Shown: positions 34,804 through 44,118, numbered from the stretch's first letter. The stretch: DNA of 64,000 nt from Thiomicrorhabdus sp965603495 (GCA_965603495.1 CBFDDF010000001.1:372001-436000); one strand, 5' to 3'. Program-made: numbers and translations. Notes: a model not told the origin generated them from the sequence alone.

Positions 34804-35388
34804 ATGCTATTAATGATTGATAATTACGACTCTTTTACCTACAACATCGTTCAGTATTTTGGTGAGTTAGGCCAGCATGTCGAAGTGTTTCGTAATGACC
34901 AAATTACGATAGAAGAAATTGAAGCTTTAAATCCCGAATATCTGGTGATTTCTCCAGGGCCATGTACCCCAGCAGAAGCGGGTATCTCGGTTGCCGCTAT
35001 TAAACACTTTGCCGGTAAAATTCCGATTATGGGCGTTTGCTTAGGGCATCAAAGTATCGGTCAGGCATTTGGCGGCAATATCATTCGTGCCAAAGAAGTC
35101 ATGCATGGTAAAACCTCTCCGGTTTATCATCAAAATGTTGGTATGTTTGCCAACTTACCGAATCCAGTAACCACGACACGTTATCACTCCTTGGTGATTG
35201 AGCAAGAAACGCTACCCGATTGTTTGGAAGTGACGGCGTGGACACAATATGCTAATGGTGATTTAGACGAAATAATGGGGGTTCGTCATAAGACCTTGCC
35301 GATTGAAGGCGTGCAGTTTCATCCAGAGTCCATTTTGACCGAGCAAGGTCACCAGATGTTAAAGAATTTCCTCGAACAGAACGCCTAA
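34804..35388 (+). CDS. trpG: Anthranilate synthase component II (glutamine amidotransferase)
   Basis: 194 aa from ATG 34804, preceded by AGGA; the frame is open further upstream, but those residues are not TrpG-like. Class I amidotransferase: LMIDNYDSFTYNIVQYF, SPGPCTPAEAG, nucleophile Cys in GVCLGHQSIGQAFGG, and the catalytic His-Glu in VQFHPESILT. In this clade the same subunit often also serves p-aminobenzoate synthase. Confidence 0.95.
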   Translation: MLLMIDNYDSFTYNIVQYFGELGQHVEVFRNDQITIEEIEALNPEYLVISPGPCTPAEAGISVAAIKHFAGKIPIMGVCLGHQSIGQAFGGNIIRAKEVMHGKTSPVYHQNVGMFANLPNPVTTTRYHSLVIEQETLPDCLEVTAWTQYANGDLDEIMGVRHKTLPIEGVQFHPESILTEQGHQMLKNFLEQNA

Positions 35389-35433
35389 CAGCGTTTGTTT
35401 CTAACTTCTAAATCTACTTGAGCAGGTTATCCC

Positions 35434-36462
35434 ATGGAACTGAAAGCGGCACTTGAACAACTCCTAGAAAGACGTGAATTAAATGCAGATCAAATGGAAT
35501 CGGTCATGCATAAATTGATGTCGGGTAAAGCGACGCCTGCTCAGATTGGTGCGATCTTAACCGCTTTGAGAATGAAGGGTGAAACCTTAGAAGAGATTAC
35601 GGCTGCTGTTCAGGTTATGCGCAGCTTAGCCACACCGGTTCGTTTAGAGGATAAATCCAAATTAGTCGATACCTGTGGAACAGGTGGCGATGGTGCCAAT
35701 ACCTTCAATATCTCTACCGCCTGTGCTTTTGTAGTCGCAGCGGCCGGCGGCACGGTGGCCAAACATGGCAATCGCTCAATTTCCAGTAAGTCGGGCAGTG
35801 CTGATGTTTTGGAAGCGGCTGGCGTTGATTTAACTCTGAGTCCCGAGCAGGTCGCAGAATGCATCAATGAAACGGGTGTTGGTTTTATGTTTGCCCAGGC
35901 GCATCATAGCGCGATGCGCCATGTGATTGGCGCGCGTAAAGAGATGGGCGTTCGTACTATTTTCAATATGCTCGGACCTTTGACCAATCCCGCAGGTGCG
36001 CCTTATCAGGTCATTGGCGTTTATGACAAGTCGCTGACCACTTTGTTTGCCAAGGTCTTGCAGCGTCTAGGCTCTAAACACGTCATGGTGGTACACGCTG
36101 AAGATGGCTTGGATGAAATTAGTATTGCCAGTCGAACGTTTATCGCAGAATTAAAAAATGGTGAAGTCACGGAGTGGGTTATTGACCCTTCTGAGCACGA
36201 TATGGATCATGCTGATTTGACAGATTTATCGGTGGATTCGGCGCAGGATAGTTTGAATATTATTCGGGCGGTATTTGCCAATAATGCCAGCGCCGCTAAA
36301 GACATTGTTTGTTTAAATGCGGGCGCATCACTCTACGTAGCAGGTTTGGCAGATTCTTATGGTAATGGCGTTGCGATGGCATGTAAAATCATTGCCGATG
36401 GGTTAGCTCAAAAGAAACTGAATGACTTTATCACTAAAACACAGTCATTTAATAACACATAA
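35434..36462 (+). CDS. trpD: Anthranilate phosphoribosyltransferase
   Basis: 342 aa. Transfers phosphoribose from PRPP to anthranilate. The PRPP signature DTCGTGGDGANTFNIST, KHGNRSISSKSGSADVLEA, GFMFAQAHHSAMRHV and FNMLGPLTNPA are all present. 45 bp after trpG. Confidence 0.96.
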   Translation: MELKAALEQLLERRELNADQMESVMHKLMSGKATPAQIGAILTALRMKGETLEEITAAVQVMRSLATPVRLEDKSKLVDTCGTGGDGANTFNISTACAFVVAAAGGTVAKHGNRSISSKSGSADVLEAAGVDLTLSPEQVAECINETGVGFMFAQAHHSAMRHVIGARKEMGVRTIFNMLGPLTNPAGAPYQVIGVYDKSLTTLFAKVLQRLGSKHVMVVHAEDGLDEISIASRTFIAELKNGEVTEWVIDPSEHDMDHADLTDLSVDSAQDSLNIIRAVFANNASAAKDIVCLNAGASLYVAGLADSYGNGVAMACKIIADGLAQKKLNDFITKTQSFNNT

Positions 36463-36470
36463 ATAAAGTT

Positions 36471-36482
36471 ACCAGGCCTGGT
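36471..36482. repeat. ACCAGGCCTGGT palindrome, copy 6
   Basis: Exact core 8 bp after the trpD stop. Flanks GTTACC...GGTAAGT recall the arms of the long cbbS copy. Confidence 0.85.
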
Positions 36483-36502
36483 AAGTAAAGGTTCGCTTTA
36501 TC

Positions 36503-36913
36503 ATGATTCATATTGTTAAGCGCCAATTCTATTTCATTTTGGGAGGTCTGTTTTTTCTAACAGGCCTGGTGGGCGTGGTATTACCGATATTACCGACCAC
36601 ACCTTTTATGATTTTATCAGCGGCCTGTTTCGCTAAAAGTTCTCCGCGATTTCATCAGGCATTATTAAATAATCGCTGGATAGGTCAAGATTTACGTCGC
36701 TGGGAAAACAACCGAACTATGCAGCGTGCCACTAAAAGAAGGGCTACATGGGTGATTGGGGTAACTTTTAGTCTTTCCATAGGCTTTCTCTGGGGAAGTC
36801 TGGGCTTACAGTTAATGTTGCTCGGAATCGCTTTATTACTACTCTTCTTCTTGTGGCGCGTGGCAGAAGAAGTTGCAATTGATGTGAAAACGCCATCAGA
36901 CAACCCCACTTAA
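36503..36913 (+). CDS. DUF454 (YbaN-like) inner-membrane protein
   Basis: 136 aa. Two or three hydrophobic segments; the family signature is GVVLPILPTTPFMILSAACFAKSSPRFHQ, followed by basic residues and a C-terminal hydrophobic pair. Function of the family is unknown. It interrupts the trp cluster between trpD and trpC. Confidence 0.85.
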   Translation: MIHIVKRQFYFILGGLFFLTGLVGVVLPILPTTPFMILSAACFAKSSPRFHQALLNNRWIGQDLRRWENNRTMQRATKRRATWVIGVTFSLSIGFLWGSLGLQLMLLGIALLLLFFLWRVAEEVAIDVKTPSDNPT

Positions 36914-36982
36914 TACAGAATTTAATATAAACACAATGTTTGCGAACTGCGCAGAATTAATGACAAAATCAAGGAATCCAAC

Positions 36983-37780
36983 ATGGGTGCGACACCAACC
37001 ATCTTAAAGAAAATCATCTTACGTAAGCTTGAAGAAATTCAGGATGGCTGTGACAAAATTCCGTTACGCGAAATGAAAAGACGCGCGCTGTTAGCACCAG
37101 AAACCAAAAGTTTTGTCGGTGCTATGCAAGCCAAGTTGGATGCAGGAAAATCTGCGGTGATTGCCGAGATTAAAAAGGCTTCGCCGAGCAAAGGTGTTTT
37201 ACGTGAGCCGTTCGATCCAGTTGAAATCGCCAAGAGCTATGCCGCCAACGGTGCGGCGTGTTTGTCGGTTTTAACGGATAAGGATTTCTTTCAAGGCTCA
37301 AATGAATATCTTCAGCAAGTCCGTGAAGCGGTCGATCTACCGATTATCCGTAAAGACTTTATTGTCGATGATTATCAAGTCTACGAGGCGCGTGCGATTG
37401 GGGCGGATTGTATCCTGTTGATTGCTGCGGCCATTGGCGATGCTCAAATGTCCGAGCTGACCCAGGTTGCCTTGACCTTGGATATGGACGTCTTAATCGA
37501 AGTGCATAACAAAGAAGAGTTGGAGCGTGCTTTGCATCTGCCACTGCCAATGATTGGGATTAATAACCGCGATTTGCACAGTTTTGAAGTCTCATTAGAT
37601 ACCACCATTGAAATGTTAGAGATGATTCCAGAGGATCGTATTGTCATCACTGAAAGTGGCATTCTAACCAAAGGAGATGTTGCCAGAATGCGTGCATGCC
37701 ATGTGGATGCGTTCTTAGTGGGTGAAGCCTTTATGCGCGCTGAAAATCCGGGCGAGAAATTGGCTGAGTTGTTTGCGTAG
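36983..37780 (+). CDS. trpC: Indole-3-glycerol-phosphate synthase
   Basis: 265 aa TIM barrel of tryptophan synthesis. Monofunctional, since the length leaves no room for TrpF. VIAEIKKASPSKGVLRE carries the active-site Lys and phosphate-site residues, with VLTDKDFFQGS, PIIRKDFIVDDYQVYEAR, IGINNRDLHSFEV, ITESGI and FLVGEAFM. AAGGA precedes ATG 36983. Confidence 0.96.
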   Translation: MGATPTILKKIILRKLEEIQDGCDKIPLREMKRRALLAPETKSFVGAMQAKLDAGKSAVIAEIKKASPSKGVLREPFDPVEIAKSYAANGAACLSVLTDKDFFQGSNEYLQQVREAVDLPIIRKDFIVDDYQVYEARAIGADCILLIAAAIGDAQMSELTQVALTLDMDVLIEVHNKEELERALHLPLPMIGINNRDLHSFEVSLDTTIEMLEMIPEDRIVITESGILTKGDVARMRACHVDAFLVGEAFMRAENPGEKLAELFA

Positions 37781-37796
37781 GTTGATGGGGTAAGTT

Positions 37797-39131
37797 ATGA
37801 GTTGGTTTTTGCAATTAACGGACACTAATAAAATTGCAGTTCTTGGTCTTGTTATTGCAATTTTAGCGGGTATTGTAATTCCTATTGTTCTTCATTTTCG
37901 TAAGATCAAAAAAGTAGCAGTGCCTCAAAACCAGCTGACCGATGTTTCATTGAAGGCTATGATTGATGCATTGACACAAAAGAAAAGTATTCCTCCAGAA
38001 GAGCTTCAGCTTTTTACCGAAACATTAAAAAACCTTCAATCATCTCATGATAAGCATAAGCAAAAGGCCGTTAGTCATCTTCAAACTGGTGACGTTGATG
38101 ATGCGGCATTGGAGTTGGAGTTGGCTCTAAATGAGCAGAAGCAGCTTGCCTTAACGGCGAATCATAATTTAGTGGAAACATTGTTAGAATTAGCCACTAT
38201 ATACAATTTTACAGATTATGATAAATCACTTGATAAACTTCTAGAGGCACGACAGTTAGAACCAAGTGAGCCAAGAGTTTTAAATCAACTTGGACTACTC
38301 GCTATGCGGTTAGGAAAAATGGAATTGGCTATAGACGCTCTTATGCATTTATTGGATATAGCGGATTCTTCTTATTTTAAAGCTATTTCATTAGGTAACT
38401 TAGGAAATGCCTATGCACGTTTAGGCGATGTACCCAAAGCGATAAATTATCTTGAACAAGCCTTAAAAATCAGTATAGAAATTGGCGATAAACAAAGTCA
38501 AGGAAATGAATTAGATAGTCTAGGAATTGCCTATATTCGTTTAGGCAATGTACCCAAAGCGATAAATTATCTTGAACAAGCCTTAAAAATCAGTGTCGAA
38601 ATTGGCAATAAAGAAGGTCAAGTAAGTGATTTAGGTAACTTAGGAATTGCCTATACTCGTTTAGGCAATGTACCCAAAGCGATAAATCATCTTGAACAAT
38701 CCTTAAAAATCAGTATCGAAATTGGTGATAAAGAAGGTCAAGGAAATAATTTAGGTAACCTAGGAATTGCCTATATGAGTTTAAGCAATGTACCCAAAGC
38801 GATAAATTATCTTGAACAAGCCTTAAAAATCAGTGTCGAAATTGGCAGCAAGCAAGGTCAAGGAAATGATTTAGGTAACTTAGGAATTGCCTATGCAAGT
38901 TTAGGCAATGTACCCAAATCGATAAATTATCTTGAACAATCCTTAGAGATCAATATCGAAATTGGCGATAAAGAAGGTCAAGGAAATAATTTAGGTAACC
39001 TAGGAAGTGCCTATGCACGTTTAGGCGATGTACCCAAGGCAAGAAAGTTTTTACTGGATGCATTAAAGATATATGAAGAGATTAAATCACCTAATCAGGA
39101 AACTGTTAGAAGTTCACTTGCGGGTTTATGA
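37797..39131 (+). CDS. Membrane-anchored TPR protein with near-identical 40-aa repeats
   Basis: 444 aa. One N-terminal hydrophobic helix (about residues 11-33), a helical linker, then TPR-like helices. From residue about 199 there are six consecutive 40-residue units (LGNLGIAY..LGNVPKAINYLEQ type, kinesin-light-chain-like spacing). The start lies 16 bp after trpC, so it may be cotranscribed. A/T-rich codon use and the DNA-level uniformity of the units suggest recent expansion. Probably a protein-interaction scaffold; partner unknown. Confidence 0.85.
   Translation: MSWFLQLTDTNKIAVLGLVIAILAGIVIPIVLHFRKIKKVAVPQNQLTDVSLKAMIDALTQKKSIPPEELQLFTETLKNLQSSHDKHKQKAVSHLQTGDVDDAALELELALNEQKQLALTANHNLVETLLELATIYNFTDYDKSLDKLLEARQLEPSEPRVLNQLGLLAMRLGKMELAIDALMHLLDIADSSYFKAISLGNLGNAYARLGDVPKAINYLEQALKISIEIGDKQSQGNELDSLGIAYIRLGNVPKAINYLEQALKISVEIGNKEGQVSDLGNLGIAYTRLGNVPKAINHLEQSLKISIEIGDKEGQGNNLGNLGIAYMSLSNVPKAINYLEQALKISVEIGSKQGQGNDLGNLGIAYASLGNVPKSINYLEQSLEINIEIGDKEGQGNNLGNLGSAYARLGDVPKARKFLLDALKIYEEIKSPNQETVRSSLAGL
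38391..39110 (+). repeat. Six tandem 120-bp repeats in the TPR gene
   Basis: Units begin at 38391, 38511, 38631, 38751, 38871 and 38991, each starting TTAGGTAAC or a close variant (38511 reads TTAGATAGT). The first five are nearly identical at DNA level, including a shared segment ending TACCCAAAGCGATAAAT with few changes; the sixth diverges in its second half. Confidence 0.9.
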
Positions 39132-39850
39132 GGGCTACAGAGTCAAAGCCGTTTTCTGTAGATAAGTTGGCACTATCCTTTAATTGACTAAGCGATAAGT
39201 GAAGCCTTTGAAACTCAATAATCCTCCTCTATTTTCTTATTCGGCTTCCCTGTTACTATTTTGCTTGCCCAAAATAGTAACCACAAAAGGGCACCCTGCT
39301 GACGAAACCGATTTCCCTAAACTCGATCGCTGACGTTTGAGAACTCGCTAACGCTCAAACAGCTCAAACGTTCAAACGCGCTCTTCATTAAGTGAAAGTA
39401 CGCTTTCTTACAGAAGGGACTCTAGGCACTTTGCCTTGTACTTACGTTTGCTTTCAAAGATACCAAACCTCATTTGACCAGGCCTGGTCATTTATCATTG
39501 ATAAACACATTTTTATTTACGGTTTTAATGAGTGATTTAAGTAGCGGAATATAGCTTTGGATGGTATGCACAACTATACAATTAAATCATCATGTTACGG
39601 CGTTTTTTAGAGTCGAAAAAAAGACGATAAAAAACGCTTGCAAAACTTCTAAAAAAGAGAATAATACGCTTCTCCTTTTTCACACAGAAACCTGTGGCTA
39701 AATTGCTGTAGGAAACAGAAAGAAAAATGGTTAAAACCTCACGTTATTTAACGTGGCTGGGATTCTTCAAGCTAACCTTGTCTTGTCGAGTTTATGTTAA
39801 TCATTCATCCGTCTACATTTTTTCGGGTGTTTTAGTAAGGTGCTCATTTC
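39132..39850 (+). other. Long non-coding stretch before speD, possible interspersed repeat
   Basis: 719 bp. The part 39240-39475 (TTGCTTGCCCAAAATAGTAAC onward, with several CTCAAAC/GTTTGAG segments) has no convincing reading frame and resembles non-coding interspersed repeats seen in many proteobacteria. A palindrome copy follows at 39477. A promoter-like TTGCAA (39638-39643), 18-bp spacer, TAATAC (39662-39667) may serve speD, with a leader of about 180 bp. Confidence 0.45.
39477..39488. repeat. ACCAGGCCTGGT palindrome, copy 7
   Basis: Exact core extended to a 16-bp perfect palindrome by TG/CA (39475-39490), at the end of the repeat-like stretch before speD. Confidence 0.85.
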
Positions 39851-40363
39851 ATGCCTAATTCAGAAAATACGCTGGTCACCAGTAACGACCATTTCGAAGT
39901 TGTCGAAAAAACCACCATCATTGATTCCTCTTGGCCAACTCATGACCAAGCCGTTGAAGATCAAAATGCCGATCATTTTATTTGTCGTGATGGAAAGGTT
40001 TTTGCCGGTACCCATTTAATTATTGATTTATGGGGCGCTTCACAGCTAGATAATTTGCCGCTTATGGAAGCGACATTGCGCGAAGCAGTCGAAAAAGCCA
40101 AAGCAACTTTATTACATATCCATTTACATCACTTTACGCCAAATGGTGGGATTTCAGGGGTTGCCGTATTGGCCGAATCCCATATCAGTGTACATTCGTG
40201 GCCAGAGCGTAACTATGCTGCATTTGATGTGTTTATGTGTGGAGATTCTGAACCGGAAAAAGCGATTGAAGTTTTGAAAGCGGCCTTTACCCCAACTGAA
40301 GTTAAAGTCGATACGCTTTTACGTGGTGAGGTGCTTGAAGCGGATGTGAGACTCGAAGCATGA
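39851..40363 (+). CDS. speD: S-adenosylmethionine decarboxylase proenzyme
   Basis: 170 aa, pyruvoyl enzyme of the short bacterial class. It supplies decarboxylated SAM for spermidine synthesis. Self-cleavage is expected between Glu109 and Ser110 in AESHISVHSWPE, with the downstream His and Cys (FDVFMCG) also conserved. The N-terminal 40 residues extend beyond the minimal form. It overlaps speE by 4 bp (ATGA). Confidence 0.93.
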   Translation: MPNSENTLVTSNDHFEVVEKTTIIDSSWPTHDQAVEDQNADHFICRDGKVFAGTHLIIDLWGASQLDNLPLMEATLREAVEKAKATLLHIHLHHFTPNGGISGVAVLAESHISVHSWPERNYAAFDVFMCGDSEPEKAIEVLKAAFTPTEVKVDTLLRGEVLEADVRLEA

Positions 40364-41208
40364 ACCAGAATTATCTAGAAACGCTGTACCCGTCTTGGGG
40401 TCAGCAGTTTGTCATGGATGAAGTGTTGTTTGAAGTCAACACTGGGCATCAGCACCTAGTCATTTTTAAAAATGACCAATGGGGCAATGTGATGGCGCTA
40501 GATGGTGTTATTCAAACGACGGAAAAAGATGAGTTTGTCTATCACGAGATGATGACGCATGTACCGATGTTTGCACATGGTAATGCTAAAAAGGTGTTGA
40601 TTATCGGTGGCGGTGACGGTGGGATTTTACGTGAAGTTTTAAAACACACCAATGTCGAGTCCGTTACTCAAGTTGAGATTGATCAGCAGGTGATTGATAT
40701 GTGTATTAAGTATCTGCCGAATCATTCGGCAGGTGCTTACGACAATCCTAAAGCGAATATCGTGATTGCCGATGGCGTAGATTTCGTTAACAGTTGTACT
40801 GAAAGATTTGATGTGATTATCTCTGATGCAACCGACCCGATGGGGCCTGGAGAAGTTTTGTTTACTTCTCGTTTCTATCAGGGTGTAAAGAATTGTTTAA
40901 AAGAGGATGGTGTTTTCGTTGCTCAGAATGGCGTCTGTTTTTTACAAACAGATGAAGTAACGACCACCTTCAAACGTTTATCACCTCTGTTTAAGGAAGC
41001 GAGCTTTTATTCGGGTGCTGTTCCAACCTATGTTGGCGGCATTATGACTTTTGCTTGGGCGACTGATAATTTAGCATTAAAGAATGTGGATATTGCCACA
41101 CTTGAATCGCGTTTTGCGCAGGCAAATATAAAAACGCATTTTTATACCCCTATGTTGCATAAGGCAAGTTTTGCACTGCCGCAATATATTTTGGATGTCT
41201 TAAAATAA
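40360..41208 (+). CDS. speE: Spermidine synthase
   Basis: 282 aa aminopropyltransferase. VMALDGVIQTTEKDEFVYHEMM, VLIIGGGDGGILREVLKH (dcSAM site) and ISDATDPMGPGEVLFT, with the catalytic Asp, are all in place. Overlaps both neighbours (4 bp with speD; TAATG with the decarboxylase), so the three-gene unit is translationally coupled. Confidence 0.95.
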   Translation: MNQNYLETLYPSWGQQFVMDEVLFEVNTGHQHLVIFKNDQWGNVMALDGVIQTTEKDEFVYHEMMTHVPMFAHGNAKKVLIIGGGDGGILREVLKHTNVESVTQVEIDQQVIDMCIKYLPNHSAGAYDNPKANIVIADGVDFVNSCTERFDVIISDATDPMGPGEVLFTSRFYQGVKNCLKEDGVFVAQNGVCFLQTDEVTTTFKRLSPLFKEASFYSGAVPTYVGGIMTFAWATDNLALKNVDIATLESRFAQANIKTHFYTPMLHKASFALPQYILDVLK

Positions 41209-42407
41209 TGAATAAACATATGATTGCTGAGACTTTTGCAGAGCAGTCTCACCCTGACGTATTAGAATTGTTTGACCGTGAAAGCCTAGAAGACTTAGTT
41301 GCTAAACATGAAACCCCGTTTATGGTGCTTGATTTAAGTGAAGTTGAATATCAGTATAAATCTTTGCAGGCCGCTTTGCCGGGCGTAAAGCTTTTTTATG
41401 CGTTGAAGGCCTTGTCGCATCCAGAATTGATCAAGCGTCTAAAGTCTTTAGGAAGTTCTTTTGATTTAGCGACCATCGGTGAGGTTGAGTTGGTTGAGTC
41501 ACTTGGTATTAAGGGTGATCAATGTATTCATACTCACCCAATCAAAAAAGACAAAGAAATTAAACGTGCTTTAGAATTCGGCTGTAATAGATTTGTAGTG
41601 GATAACATTGAAGAGCTTCGTAAGTTTATTCCTTATGCCGGTCAGGTTGAGCTGATTATGCGCGTCAGTTTCCGTAGCCAGCAGGCGGTGGTTGATTTGT
41701 CGCGTAAATTTGGTTGTGCATTAGAAGAGTTGCCAGTTATGGTTGATCTTGCGCAAAAAAATGGGATTGACGTCGTTGGTTTATCTTTCCACGTTGGCTC
41801 GCAGTCCTTGTCACCGATGACGCAGGTTAATGCGGTTCGTGCCAGTGTTGCAGCCATGAAAGTGATGCAACATGTAAACTGGAAATTCTTGGATATTGGC
41901 GGTAGTTTTCCGGTCTCTTATCAAGAAGCGGTTTTACCGATTGCGGATTTCTGTGCGCCGGTAATGGAAGCGTTAAGTGAGTTGCCAGAAGGTATTGAAA
42001 TCTTTGCTGAACCAGGGCGTTTTATCGCGGCACCTTCTATGATTGAAGTTATTTCTGTTGTGGGTAAAGCTAAGCGTGGTGCCAAAATGTGGTATTACAT
42101 GGATGATGGTGTTTATGGTGGCTTTAGTGGTCAGATGTTTGACCATGCGGCTTATCCTTTAGCGCCTCTTAAGCCATTTGAAGCCACTGGTGAGTTTTTC
42201 TCGAGTGTTTTAGCTGGGCCAACTTGCGACAGTATTGATGTCATTGCTGAAGATATTGAACTGCCAGAGATGGAGATTGGTGATATTCTAGTAGGCAAGC
42301 AAATGGGCGCTTATACGATTGCTTCTGCGACTGAATTTAACTACTACCCTAAACCGAAAGTCATCGTGGTAGAAGATATTTTTGACCCGGAGACAGAAGC
42401 GCTTTAA
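41208..42407 (+). CDS. Ornithine (or lysine/ornithine) decarboxylase, fold III
   Basis: 399 aa PLP enzyme of the alanine-racemase fold. PLP Lys67 in KLFYALKALSHP, HVGSQ, EPGRFIAAPSM and the catalytic Cys in GPTCDSIDVI, as in eukaryotic-type ornithine decarboxylases. It makes putrescine for SpeE. Ornithine is the likeliest substrate given speD and speE, but lysine or dual use cannot be excluded. Confidence 0.92.
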   Translation: MNKHMIAETFAEQSHPDVLELFDRESLEDLVAKHETPFMVLDLSEVEYQYKSLQAALPGVKLFYALKALSHPELIKRLKSLGSSFDLATIGEVELVESLGIKGDQCIHTHPIKKDKEIKRALEFGCNRFVVDNIEELRKFIPYAGQVELIMRVSFRSQQAVVDLSRKFGCALEELPVMVDLAQKNGIDVVGLSFHVGSQSLSPMTQVNAVRASVAAMKVMQHVNWKFLDIGGSFPVSYQEAVLPIADFCAPVMEALSELPEGIEIFAEPGRFIAAPSMIEVISVVGKAKRGAKMWYYMDDGVYGGFSGQMFDHAAYPLAPLKPFEATGEFFSSVLAGPTCDSIDVIAEDIELPEMEIGDILVGKQMGAYTIASATEFNYYPKPKVIVVEDIFDPETEAL

Positions 42408-42439
42408 TCTTTTTAACCCTTTTTATCAAAGGAAGTAAC

Positions 42440-42856
42440 ATGACGATATTAGTGAAATGGCAAGGCAAAAAAGCCTTTGAAGCAACTTCATCAACGGGGC
42501 ATAAGGTACTTATGGATGCTTCACCTGCTGTGGGTGGAGAAGACAAAGGACCGCGTCCGATGGAAATGTTGCTGATGGGGTTGGGTGGTTGCTCTGGAAT
42601 TGATGTTGTTATGATGCTTGAAAAGGGTAAACAAGACGTTAAAGATTGCCAAATTGAAATCACGTCTGAACGTGCTGACGGTGTGCCTGCGGTTTATACC
42701 AAAATTCATCTGCATTTTAAGGTCACGGGAACGGGCTTGAATGAGAAGAGAGTCAGTCGTGCTGTAGGGTTGTCTGCAGAGAAGTATTGCTCGGTTTCAA
42801 AGATGTTGGAAAAAACGGCAGAAATGTCGCATGACTACGAGATCATTGAGGCCTAA
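42440..42856 (+). CDS. OsmC-family protein
   Basis: 138 aa. Fold and motifs of the OsmC/Ohr superfamily: EDKGPRPMEMLLMGLGGCSGIDVVMML with the first redox Cys and KYCSVSKML with the second. YhfA-like length. Predicted thiol-dependent peroxidase-type activity; substrate unknown. 32 bp after the decarboxylase. Confidence 0.9.
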   Translation: MTILVKWQGKKAFEATSSTGHKVLMDASPAVGGEDKGPRPMEMLLMGLGGCSGIDVVMMLEKGKQDVKDCQIEITSERADGVPAVYTKIHLHFKVTGTGLNEKRVSRAVGLSAEKYCSVSKMLEKTAEMSHDYEIIEA

Positions 42857-42891
42857 GCCATTTCTTTTAGACAATAATATGAGGGGGATGA

Positions 42892-43602
42892 GTGGCTTTT
42901 AATCTTTTTATGTTAAAAGTGCTGCTGGTGAAATCCTTGGTGTCTGCAGAGACGCTGGCGACACAATCCAGAAAACCCTCTGGCTGGTTGGGGAAAAATA
43001 TCCTCCAGCCGATGTTTGTTAAAGGCAATGCCGATTTAAACCAGTTTATTCTCGAACTGATGGCCGTTCGGGCCAATGAACAAGTCTTAGAAGTTGGTTT
43101 TGGTCCTGGTGAATTGTTATTTCAATTGTGCCAGCAAAGTCCTTCTGCCCTGTTTACTGGGGTAGACTTTTCACCCCTCATGTTGCAACAAACCTCTTTA
43201 CATACCCAGCAGTTCATTAAGTCCGGACAGTTATCTTTAATCGAAGCTTCTAGTGATAATATGCCATTAGATCATTCATGCTTTGATCAAGTGGCTTGCG
43301 CCAATACCCTTTATTTTTGGCAGCCGCCAGAACTACATTTCAAAGAAATTCTCAGAGTATTAAAGCCAGGCGGCAAATTTGTCATGGGCTTTCGTACAGG
43401 TGAACAGATTGATGGTATGAATCTACATTCGTCCATTTTTGGGCGCTATACCGTAGAAGAGGTTGGTTCTTTGCTAGAGTTGGCGGGATTCGAGCATATT
43501 ACAATTGAATACAGAGGTGGTTTTCCCGTGGATTCTGTTTGTGCGGTGGCGTATAAGCCGACCTATAAATCCATTTCAGAAATATTCAGAATGATACGCT
43601 AG
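42892..43602 (+). CDS. Class I SAM-dependent methyltransferase
   Basis: 236 aa with a GTG start: GAGGGGG lies just upstream, and the ATG at 42888 is in a frame that closes after four codons. Motif I VLEVGFGPGELLFQLC, acidic loop VDFSPLMLQQ, SSDNMPLDHSCFDQVACANTLYFW and post-motif LRVLKPGGKFVMGF. The N-terminal 40 residues include a hydrophobic stretch. Substrate cannot be inferred. Confidence 0.88.
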   Translation: MAFNLFMLKVLLVKSLVSAETLATQSRKPSGWLGKNILQPMFVKGNADLNQFILELMAVRANEQVLEVGFGPGELLFQLCQQSPSALFTGVDFSPLMLQQTSLHTQQFIKSGQLSLIEASSDNMPLDHSCFDQVACANTLYFWQPPELHFKEILRVLKPGGKFVMGFRTGEQIDGMNLHSSIFGRYTVEEVGSLLELAGFEHITIEYRGGFPVDSVCAVAYKPTYKSISEIFRMIR

Positions 43603-43620
43603 CCGTTTTAAATTCCGAAC

Positions 43621-43634
43621 GACCAGGCCTGGTC
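43621..43634. repeat. ACCAGGCCTGGT palindrome, copy 8
   Basis: Exact core (43622-43633) with G/C flanks, followed by ATTTTTT, 19 bp after the methyltransferase stop. Here the palindrome plus T-run looks like a real terminator. Confidence 0.85.
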
Positions 43635-43646
43635 ATTTTTTAAAAA

Positions 43647-43673
43647 AAACACCAGCGAATCACTGGTGTTTTA
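43647..43673. terminator. Bidirectional terminator before the DUF805 gene
   Basis: AAAACACCAG, GCGAATCA-type loop, CTGGTGTTTT with T-runs readable on both strands, between convergent genes. Confidence 0.75.
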
Positions 43674-43685
43674 AGTGCTATGCGA

Positions 43686-44090
43686 TTAAGTATCAGTGAG
43701 TGATTTAGACTCTTCGGCTTGTGTGTTCGGGTACTTTAAACTCACACCATATTCATTTTCGCCTTTCTGACTGTCCATTAAGGTCATGATCAGAATAACC
43801 AATGAGCCGACCACCGGGATTAGAATCAGTAGGATCCACCAGCTACTACGACCGATGTCATGCAGTCGCCTAGCGAGTATCGCAATCGTCGGTAGCAATA
43901 AGCCAAAGGTGTAAACGGTGCTAATAAAGCCAGTCATCTTCTCCTTATCAAATTGCCCTAGATTGATGTCGAGCATCACGGCAACAAAATAAAAGACGAT
44001 GTAAAACAGGATGTACATCCAATACTGTTGGCGAGTTGCTCGGCCGGTAAAGGTCACATAGTTTTTAAGGGCATCTAAAAAATAATTCAC
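43686..44090 (-). CDS. DUF805 membrane protein
   Basis: 134 aa. Begins FLDALKNYVTFTGRATRQQYWMYILFY, the family signature, and has four hydrophobic segments with ILARRLHDIGRSSWW between the third and fourth. Function of the family unknown. It lies 28 bp after bioA on the same strand. Confidence 0.88.
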   Translation of the reverse strand: MNYFLDALKNYVTFTGRATRQQYWMYILFYIVFYFVAVMLDINLGQFDKEKMTGFISTVYTFGLLLPTIAILARRLHDIGRSSWWILLILIPVVGSLVILIMTLMDSQKGENEYGVSLKYPNTQAEESKSLTDT

Positions 44091-44118
44091 AGTCTCATTC
44101 TCTTGTTAATAAATGTCT

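Noticed and set aside
36559..36570. Near match (AACAGGCCTGGT) in the DUF454 gene
   Set aside because: Encodes the family's conserved TGLVGVVLP motif, so protein constraint explains it; a similar partial match in rplA near 49801 is rejected for the same reason.
38391..39131. Regular direct repeats that could suggest a CRISPR array
   Set aside because: The period is 120 bp in frame within an open reading frame and encodes TPR units; there are no short repeats with unique spacers and no cas genes.
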